Source: CAIVAT01 sp964387205
GTDB lineage: Bacteria; Bacteroidota; Bacteroidia; Bacteroidales; FEN-979
Direction: 5' to 3'
DNA: 5,044 nucleotides
Assembly: GCA_964387205.1 (NCBI GenBank)
Contig: CAYLVY010000197.1
Location: 1-5,044, forward strand
Shown here: piece after piece, positions 1 to 4,513 of the stretch
Layout of the letters: each line of letters opens with the position of its first letter
Numbering within the stretch: position 1 is the first letter of the stretch
Notes under the pieces: model-generated
What the model was told of the DNA's origin: nothing
The model's input: the letters and a program-made list of their open reading frames with translations, nothing else
Database searches by the model: none
Made by a program: the position numbers and the translations under genes

Positions 1-203
1 TCGGTGAAAGGCCTGGTTCCGGGCACCACAATTTCTCAGCCTATCTCTCTGCCCCGATGATCAGCACCTGGAAGAACAAAGGGAAACTGGACCACAACTA
101 CTCCAAGGTCGTATCCGGCATTTCCGACACCTCCCTGAAGCCGGAACTGGCAGCAACAGATACCGTCAAACTTCTGTTGCAACTGTTTCAGTCTGCTGTC
201 TGA
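1..203 (+). CDS. C-terminal fragment of an unidentified protein, possibly M28-like peptidase
   Basis: An open frame with codons starting at position 3 runs from the left edge to a TGA at 201-203, giving about 66 residues of a protein whose start lies outside the window. Most third codon positions are G or C, which supports coding. The fragment begins GERPGSGHHNFSAYLSAP and ends KLLLQLFQSAV. The GSGHHNF stretch, followed by a short hydrophobic APMIS and a later DT pair (ISDT), loosely recalls the GSDHxxF ... H ... DT end of M28 zinc aminopeptidases. The match is weak, and this family call is only a guess. It converges on the UVR-motif gene with a 34-nt gap (204-237) in which I see no hairpin terminator. 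Confidence is fair that it is coding and low for function. Confidence 0.55.
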   Translation, partial: GERPGSGHHNFSAYLSAPMISTWKNKGKLDHNYSKVVSGISDTSLKPELAATDTVKLLLQLFQSAV

Positions 204-237
204 GGAAAAAACAGCAGGATTAAAAACACCATGGGAG

Positions 238-663
238 TTATCTGAATAAAGCAAAAAGTAAATTATCCGGATCGTTAAAGATGACCATATCAGCTATTTT
301 CCCTGAAAGGATAAATCTTTGATCCTCATTATTCAGGGAAAGGTCCATACGGATCTCCCTGATCAGTTCCAGTTCCTGATCCCGTAAATCAGCAGCTCGC
401 TCAAACTCATGGTTCTTAACTGCTTCTATTTTTTTCTTCCTGATCTCCGTCATCATTTCAAAGCTCCTTTTCCCCTCCTCCGAGAGAAGCTCGTATTCCG
501 GCGCTGTGTAATCAAGGACGGGCATAACAATCTGGTAACCCTGCTCCTTTATGGTCATGAACAGTTCCTGCAACCTTTCCTTACTTTGAAACTGGTCTTT
601 CCGGGCAATGTATTGTCTGCAGATATCATTCAGTTCCGCTACCAGCGATTCGATGGATTCCAT
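238..663 (-). CDS. UVR (UvrB/UvrC) motif-containing protein
   Basis: Encodes 141 residues from the ATG at 661-663. The C-terminal half has a UVR motif at about residues 76-104, with the hallmark core FERAADLRD (F87-D95) inside a charged helix. In UvrB and UvrC this motif mediates their mutual contact; in ClpC-type proteins and McsA it serves other protein contacts. Everything else looks helical and soluble, with no signal peptide, and there is no nuclease or helicase domain. It is therefore a small stand-alone UVR protein, probably a binding partner or adaptor; its partner cannot be told from the sequence. A longer reading from TTG at 676-678 is possible (146 residues). The ATG is preferred because it is preceded by an A-rich stretch and because the TTG lies inside a TATCTTTG promoter-like element. 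It is divergent from the PLP enzyme gene. Confidence 0.85.
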   Translation of the reverse strand: MESIESLVAELNDICRQYIARKDQFQSKERLQELFMTIKEQGYQIVMPVLDYTAPEYELLSEEGKRSFEMMTEIRKKKIEAVKNHEFERAADLRDQELELIREIRMDLSLNNEDQRFILSGKIADMVIFNDPDNLLFALFR

Positions 664-675
664 TGTTTTTTTCAG

Positions 676-683
676 CAAAGATA
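676..683 (-). promoter_or_regulatory. Putative Bacteroidota -7 element (TATCTTTG)
   Basis: On the minus strand the sequence is TATCTTTG, an exact match to the TAnnTTTG -7 consensus of Bacteroidota sigma factors. It lies 12 nt before the ATG at 663, so a transcript would have a leader of only several bases. No TTG -33 element is visible at the usual spacing of about 19-21 nt, so this remains tentative. Confidence 0.35.
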
Positions 684-716
684 GAGGGCGACACCGCCAA
701 AGTATGTCGGTCTGAA

Positions 717-749
717 AAACCGAAGTTTAATTTCCCCACGCTTCGGTTT
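717..749 (-). repeat. 9-bp perfect inverted repeat with 15-nt loop
   Basis: AAACCGAAG (717-725) pairs perfectly with CTTCGGTTT (741-749). Read on the minus strand, the second arm runs into five T residues (CTTCGGTTTTTCAG), so it resembles an intrinsic terminator or an attenuator ahead of the UVR-motif gene. No minus-strand gene lies upstream to be terminated except antisense transcription from within the PLP enzyme gene. It could equally be a protein-binding site. Confidence 0.45.
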
Positions 750-810
750 GGCATGTTCTGGCGATTTCGGTCAAATCCTGCATCTTCTCCATTATTGTAA
801 CCCGCCGCAG

Positions 811-824
811 TTTGACATGTCAAA
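811..824. promoter_or_regulatory. Perfect 14-bp palindrome, possible operator
   Basis: TTTGACATGTCAAA is identical to its own reverse complement over all 14 bases. It sits in the divergent intergenic region, 68 nt before the preferred start of the PLP enzyme gene at 893. Size, symmetry and place fit a binding site for a dimeric regulator. No regulator gene is in the window, and chance cannot be excluded. Confidence 0.35.
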
Positions 825-840
825 GGAAAGAAAATCTCTG

Positions 841-861
841 TTCCGGAATAAGAATCCGGAA
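841..861. repeat. 7-bp inverted repeat TTCCGGA/TCCGGAA
   Basis: TTCCGGA (841-847) and TCCGGAA (855-861) form a perfect inverted repeat around a 7-nt spacer, just upstream of the PLP enzyme start. It may be a small hairpin or an operator half-site pair. If translation instead began at the TTG at 812, it would lie within coding sequence. Confidence 0.3.
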
Positions 862-880
862 AGCCCCTGATTCACCCGAT

Positions 881-888
881 TATCTTTT
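881..888 (+). promoter_or_regulatory. Putative -7 element (TATCTTTT) of the PLP enzyme gene
   Basis: TATCTTTT matches the TAnnTTTG consensus at all fixed positions but the last and lies exactly 4 nt before the ATG at 893. The same 4-nt spacing separates TATCTTTG from the ATG of the ADP-ribosylglycohydrolase gene. If functional, it implies a leaderless transcript. No -33 element is apparent. Confidence 0.25.
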
Positions 889-892
889 CAAT

Positions 893-2761
893 ATGGCATT
901 CAACGAATTATACCGGTCCGTCGACCTCGCCCTTGAGCGCTACGCCAATGTCCATCGCGGCAGCGGACACTACTCCCAGGTGACAACACGGCTTTACGAA
1001 GAGGCCCGCGCCATTGTGCTCAGCCATTTTGGCCTCTCCGAAAAACAGTTTACTGTCATATTCTGTTCTGCCGGAAGGGCCGGCAAACTGATCCAGTCTG
1101 TCGGGAAACAGCACTGCAGGACAATATCAGGCAACGATGCAGGGCTCTCACTGGGGGTGACAGCCGTTGCGGTAAAAAAGAGTAATCTCCCGCGTGGTGT
1201 TCCTTTCGAAACCGGTGGCGGGACTACGAAACTTTATGATAAAGAGTGGGTCATCTGGGCCGATGTACCTGACCGTTTTGAAGCAGGAACACCGGCCATT
1301 ATCAATGTCATTGCTTTTGCCAGGGCGTTGTTGATGATTGCGAAGCAGGGGCCTGATCTTTTCAGGAAGGAAAAAGTCGCGGCAATCCAGCCTTCAGCGC
1401 TTTTCCGCGACAGGTTCAGTGACCTTTCCGGAGCAGAACTGCTGAATGAGCTGAAAAAGCATCAGCCCGGGTTAAGGCCTGAAGTACCCGCCGCGGGCGG
1501 AAAAAGACGTTACATCAACCTTGACAACAGCGCCAGCACGCCAACCTTCGACCCGATCGCGGAGGTATTTAAAAAGGCGATGCAACAGCCTGCGAACAAC
1601 CACAAGGCGATCATCAGGGAGGTGAAAAGAATCATTGCCACTTTTTTTTCGGCGCCGGAAGAGGAGTATGACATCATCTTCACCGCCAGTACCACCGAAT
1701 CGGTCAACCTGCTGGCATCGACGTTTCCGGAACCTGCCCCGGGTGAGGCGCCGCTGATCCTGAACTCTTTGCTTGAGCACTCCTCCAACGATCTGCCCTG
1801 GCGATATATCCCGGGCTATAAAGTGATTAAATTTCCGGTCAGCAATGAAGGGTTCTGGGATCTGAACAAACTTGAAGAGATCCTCCGCGCGCATAATGGC
1901 AATAAAGAGTCACGCAACAGGATCAGGGTGGTGACGGTCAGCGGGGCTTCGAATGTGCTTGGTTCCTGCAACGACCTTGCCGCCACTGCAGCGTTGGTGC
2001 ATCAATACGGCGCCCTTTTCGTTGTGGATGCCGCCCAGTTGGTGGCGCACCGGGCCATCGACATGTCAGCAGAGGGAATCGACGGACTCGTCTTTTCAGC
2101 CCATAAGGCTTATGCTCCTTTCGGAACGGGAGTTCTGGTGATCAGAAAAAGTGCCTTTGGGCAGGGGTTGTCAGGAGCGGTTCAACCGGATGAGGGCGGT
2201 GAAGAGAATGTCGGAGGTATTGCCGCGTTGGGAAAGGCTTTGATGTTGATCCGTCATATCGGTTTTGATGTGATCCGCGCTGAGGAGGCACGCCTGACCC
2301 GGCGCGCCATGCAAGGCATGCTGACCATTCCCGGACTGGAGATCAAAGGCACCTCTGACCCCTCTTCTCCCATCATGGAGCGAAAAACCGGCATCATCCT
2401 CATCGAAATGAAAAACAGGATGCCCGGCCGCATTGCCACCCGGCTGGCCTGGCACAGCGCCATCGGAGTGCGCTATGGCTGTCATTGCGCCCATCTCATC
2501 ATCAAACAACTGACAGGATTTACACCTTTCACGGAACAGTTACAACGGTTCATTAAACTGCTTTTCCCGATGCTGACACTTCAGGGATTTCTCAGGGTAA
2601 GTTTCGGCCTGGGCAACTTTGATGAGGATGCGGATCAACTGGTCAAAACGTTGGGGGATATCGCCGGGAACACCCTCGCGCCCGGGATTGGCCTGAAGGA
2701 GATTCACCGCCGGATGGAGGAGTATGCAGATGAGATAACCCAAGAGGTATATTATTCATAA
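893..2761 (+). CDS. Aminotransferase class V-fold PLP enzyme, cysteine desulfurase-like, with partial duplicated N-terminal domain
   Basis: Encodes 622 residues from ATG 893; an in-frame TTG at 812 would add 27 residues of no recognisable homology. The C-terminal part, from about residue 206 (YINLDNSAST), is a complete fold-type I PLP domain. It has a cofactor-stacking His296 in LEHSSN, Asp379 and Gln382 in VVDAAQ, the Schiff-base Lys405 in SAHKAYAPFG, and a desulfurase-like RxGxxC, R527-G529-C532, in RYGCHCAHL. These suggest cysteine desulfurase or a related C-S or C-N chemistry, but the substrate is not known. Residues 1-200 form a short, degenerate copy: YANVHRGSG (17-25), VIFC, GGGTTKL (108-114) and EAGTPAIINVIAFA (about 130-143), with the central lysine region absent. 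The first part probably acts in dimer or substrate-pocket formation rather than catalysis (inference). It is cytosolic, with no signal peptide and no visible operon partner. Confidence 0.88.
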   Translation: MAFNELYRSVDLALERYANVHRGSGHYSQVTTRLYEEARAIVLSHFGLSEKQFTVIFCSAGRAGKLIQSVGKQHCRTISGNDAGLSLGVTAVAVKKSNLPRGVPFETGGGTTKLYDKEWVIWADVPDRFEAGTPAIINVIAFARALLMIAKQGPDLFRKEKVAAIQPSALFRDRFSDLSGAELLNELKKHQPGLRPEVPAAGGKRRYINLDNSASTPTFDPIAEVFKKAMQQPANNHKAIIREVKRIIATFFSAPEEEYDIIFTASTTESVNLLASTFPEPAPGEAPLILNSLLEHSSNDLPWRYIPGYKVIKFPVSNEGFWDLNKLEEILRAHNGNKESRNRIRVVTVSGASNVLGSCNDLAATAALVHQYGALFVVDAAQLVAHRAIDMSAEGIDGLVFSAHKAYAPFGTGVLVIRKSAFGQGLSGAVQPDEGGEENVGGIAALGKALMLIRHIGFDVIRAEEARLTRRAMQGMLTIPGLEIKGTSDPSSPIMERKTGIILIEMKNRMPGRIATRLAWHSAIGVRYGCHCAHLIIKQLTGFTPFTEQLQRFIKLLFPMLTLQGFLRVSFGLGNFDEDADQLVKTLGDIAGNTLAPGIGLKEIHRRMEEYADEITQEVYYS

Positions 2762-2779
2762 ATTTGCCTGCGGATTACC

Positions 2780-2812
2780 CTTTGCGTATTCCTCTGCGCG
2801 ACTCCGCGGTTC
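2780..2812. repeat. Degenerate 11-nt periodic repeat
   Basis: Three consecutive 11-nt blocks, CTTTGCGTATT, CCTCTGCGCGA and CTCCGCGGTTC, share a C-T-x-x-G-C-G core. From memory, similar CTTTGCGTCTCTGCGG-type strings occur as dispersed extragenic repeats in several bacterial genomes. Only this one copy is visible here, so membership of a dispersed family is inference. Confidence 0.35.
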
Positions 2813-2859
2813 CCAAATAGTGAAGGTGTGATCCGACGGGAAAGGTCTGAAACGCAAAA

Positions 2860-2910
2860 TGCGAACGGTGTAGAGCGAAGTATTACGGACTTCGCACTTC
2901 ACCGTTCGCA
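2860..2910. repeat. Long imperfect hairpin in convergent gap, possible bidirectional terminator or REP-like element
   Basis: TGCGAACGGTG (2860-2870) pairs with CACCGTTCGCA (2900-2910), and an inner GCGAAG (2875-2880) pairs with CTTCGC (2890-2895). Between the two stems are 2 further pairs flanked by single mismatches, and the loop is 9 nt. That gives 19 pairs in 51 nt. On the minus strand it is followed by TTTTGCGTTT, a short T tract; on the plus strand no T run follows. Its position between convergent genes fits a terminator, and its size and sequence also fit a REP-like palindromic element. Confidence 0.55.
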
Positions 2911-3112
2911 CTTGTCTCTGCCACGAAACTTCCGCGCCGTATAAATTCCTGATTGGTTCTCTCAATCATGCTGCTGGTACGTAGCTTTTTCCAATGATCC
3001 TCTGGAGTAGCTCTAAAGACATTGGCTTTTCGGCGCCGGGGAGATCCTGTTTGGCATTATGATTGTCCGCTGCCTCAGACGGAACGGCAAACGGGCGTCT
3101 CGTTGAACATCT

Positions 3113-3745
3113 TTATTTCTTGGTCATGATGATATCAGATTCGTTGGGCAAATAATCAGCGCGCTGCACATTCCCTTCAAAGTCAAGTTCCACATCCCCG
3201 TACAATTTAAACGAAGTGACCGGGTTCGGGGAAGTAACGATGTAGGGCCCCCAGTCGAGGTCGACCGAATGGTGCGGATTCGTCTGGGTGGTATCATTCA
3301 CCCGGATGGAAACATTCGCCATTCCCTGGTTTGCAGCGGTCATCATCACACACTCATAGATGATCACGCCGTAATCAGGAACAGGGAAATTGGACGCGTA
3401 GAACCGCATGTTCCATTCACCGCTTCCTCCCGCATCCCAGGTCAGGGTACCGTCATAAGCCCATAATTTCCTGGGATTACCGGCTGCAGAGTCATGGATC
3501 TTAAGCACTGCATTTTCAAATACGATCCTGATCTTTGTGTTGGCAAAGGGGGTCACCGACGAAGGCGTAGTACCTTCCCAGGTACCGATAAGCCAGTTCT
3601 CACCCCAGCAGCTTCCGCCAGTGCCGCCGGAGCTGTTATTGCTGTCGTCACTGTCCTTGTTACAGCCCAGGGACAGGATCATCATGGCCCCTGCGAACAT
3701 GATGGCCATCACAAGCACTACAGATTTTGAAAGCCTGTTTTTCAT
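3113..3745 (-). CDS. Putative surface-exposed lipoprotein, possibly lipocalin-like
   Basis: Encodes 210 residues. The N-terminus has basic residues (MKNRLSK), a hydrophobic segment at about 8-26 and a lipobox-like LSLGC with Cys28 as the predicted lipidated residue. The -3 position is Ser, which is less usual, but Gly at -1 is typical. After the cysteine comes NKDSDDSNN and a Ser/Gly-rich linker. An acidic run just after the cysteine is the known lipoprotein export signal of Bacteroidota, so display on the outer face of the outer membrane is likely. The mature part starts with LIGTWEG (52-58), then alternating beta-like segments rich in Asp, Asn and aromatic residues, with two closely spaced motifs VDLDW and VELDF. 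The GTWEG opening is common in lipocalin-like beta-barrel lipoproteins, but I cannot assign the family firmly. The start ATG is preceded by an A-rich stretch, normal for the phylum. It lies 22 nt downstream of the end of the broken pRiA4b-type frame. Confidence 0.82.
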   Translation of the reverse strand: MKNRLSKSVVLVMAIMFAGAMMILSLGCNKDSDDSNNSSGGTGGSCWGENWLIGTWEGTTPSSVTPFANTKIRIVFENAVLKIHDSAAGNPRKLWAYDGTLTWDAGGSGEWNMRFYASNFPVPDYGVIIYECVMMTAANQGMANVSIRVNDTTQTNPHHSVDLDWGPYIVTSPNPVTSFKLYGDVELDFEGNVQRADYLPNESDIIMTKK

Positions 3746-3793
3746 CGTTTTTTGTTGTTAAAGGTTGCTATGATTTGTCAATAATGGTTCTAA

Positions 3794-3801
3794 CAAATAT
3801 A
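3794..3801 (-). promoter_or_regulatory. Putative -7 element (TATATTTG) of the lipoprotein gene
   Basis: The minus strand reads TATATTTG, an exact TAnnTTTG match, in a very AT-rich region 48 nt before the lipoprotein ATG. The leader would be roughly 40 nt. No clear TTG is seen at -33; the corresponding stretch reads TTTTCAAC. Because the region is AT-rich, a chance match is possible. Confidence 0.4.
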
Positions 3802-3828
3802 TGATAATGAATTGTAATGAAGTTGAAA

Positions 3829-3844
3829 ATATTCTTTAGAATAT
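3829..3844. repeat. 7-bp inverted repeat with 2-nt spacer upstream of lipoprotein promoter
   Basis: ATATTCT (3829-3835) and AGAATAT (3838-3844) are perfect inverted arms around TT. The site lies 27 nt upstream of the TATATTTG element, close to where a -33 region and upstream regulator would sit. It could be an operator of the lipoprotein gene, but in AT-rich DNA a short palindrome is weak evidence. Confidence 0.25.
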
Positions 3845-4501
3845 CATAATAACTTGAATAACAAGTAAATATAATTTCGTATGAATTTAATGAATACCTC
3901 GGTTCAAAGGCCAATCTCTTGTCGACCATCCGATGGTCAATGAATTCAGGGTCGAAGTCATCACCGACCCATTCCAGCATTTCCAGACAACCATCAATTT
4001 CAGGGTGTCTCTGGAGATGAAGTAGGTTCTCATACCCTCTTCTGCCACCGCAATCCTCAGGCGGACACCTTCGTTCACCACCGATACATTTCCTCTGGGT
4101 ATCATTGATGGGTGTATTCTTTCCTAAAGAATGGTATGTTCCCAGAAATCTCCAATGTCATTAATGTACGGGAGTGTATCCCCTTCCTTCTTCCAAACAT
4201 CCTTCACCTTGATTACCGGATCAGTCTGGGTCTCCCCATCAATCCAGAGGTGGACATCACCAATCTTATGAGGGTCTTCCCCGAAATAGTAAAGATGTGA
4301 GTTTGTCCACCCCATGCAAATCTGAATGATATGATGTAGTCGGTACAGTGGAATGTTCTCACTGACCAAAATTCTTCTCCAGATTTCGGGCATAATCTCG
4401 TTCAGGGATATTTTGAGTTGGTACATTCGAGAAGATTTGAGGGTAAAGGTCAGGATTTTTCTAATATCCATCAGCACGATGAACAATTTGGAAGTATCAC
4501 T

Positions 4502-4509
4502 TATCTTTG
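4502..4509 (+). promoter_or_regulatory. Putative -7 element (TATCTTTG) of the ADP-ribosylglycohydrolase gene
   Basis: TATCTTTG is an exact TAnnTTTG match ending 4 nt before the ATG at 4514. Transcription from it would start at or next to the A of the start codon, giving a leaderless mRNA. The nearest upstream TTG (4488-4490) is too close to serve as a normal -33 element, so the call is tentative. Confidence 0.4.
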
Positions 4510-4513
4510 AACA

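Larger units (their letters stand above)
2762..3112. other. Convergent intergenic region without genes
   Basis: These 351 nt separate the stop of the PLP enzyme from the stop of the lipoprotein gene on the opposite strand. The left half holds an 11-nt periodic GC-rich stretch and a long imperfect hairpin, both listed separately. A small 6-bp hairpin, TGATTG/CAATCA, lies at 2950-2968. The only notable open frame (minus strand, 2756-2965) runs through the hairpin, matches no family I know and is not called. From 2970 to 3112 I see nothing recognisable. Confidence 0.6.
3768..4426 (-). pseudogene. Frameshifted pRiA4b ORF-3-like (IS1096 TnpR-like) protein
   Basis: The first part, from ATG 4426 to TAG 4124-4126, reads MYQLKISLNEIMPEIWRRIL, then HHIIQICMGWTNSHLYYF and GDFWEHTIL. 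These are hallmarks of the plasmid pRiA4b ORF-3 family. The rest of the domain continues in the -1 frame: KCIGGERRCPPEDCGG, then CLEMLEWVGDDFDPEFID. Restoring one T in the CTTTAG at the stop makes CTT TTA, removes the TAG and joins both parts into one uninterrupted frame, so a single 1-nt deletion explains the break. That frame ends at 3768, about 45 residues beyond the usual end of the domain. The family has no proven biochemical role; it is often found on plasmids and near mobile elements. An in-frame ATG at 4469-4471 would add 15 residues. A sequencing error could mimic this lesion. Confidence 0.8.

Noticed and set aside
626..823. Minus-strand 65-residue open frame across the divergent region
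   Set aside because: It overlaps the start of the UVR-motif gene in another frame and covers the inverted repeats; no family features.
1472..1894. Minus-strand 140-residue open frame opposite the PLP enzyme
   Set aside because: Arg-rich antisense shadow of a strongly supported gene with conserved catalytic motifs on the plus strand.
2756..2965. Minus-strand 69-residue open frame after the PLP enzyme gene
   Set aside because: It runs through the hairpin and periodic repeat, overlaps the stop of the PLP enzyme gene and shows no recognisable domain.
3077..3100. AGACG/CGTCT hairpin just after the lipoprotein stop as a terminator
   Set aside because: Only 5 pairs with a 14-nt loop and no T tract on the minus strand.
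3924..3938. GACCAT-CCG-ATGGTC inverted repeat
   Set aside because: Lies within coding sequence (IDHRMVD) of the pRiA4b-type gene; likely a codon coincidence.
3887..4105. Minus-strand 72-residue open frame starting MIPRGN
   Set aside because: It is out of frame with the CPPEDCGG and DFDPEF motifs of the broken gene, which lie in the neighbouring frame over the same bases.
4118..4130. Programmed frameshift at CTT TAG, similar to the prfB CTT TGA site
   Set aside because: A prfB-like +1 shift would enter a frame that stops within a few codons at TGA; the needed shift is -1, and there is no slippery heptamer. A simple deletion fits better.
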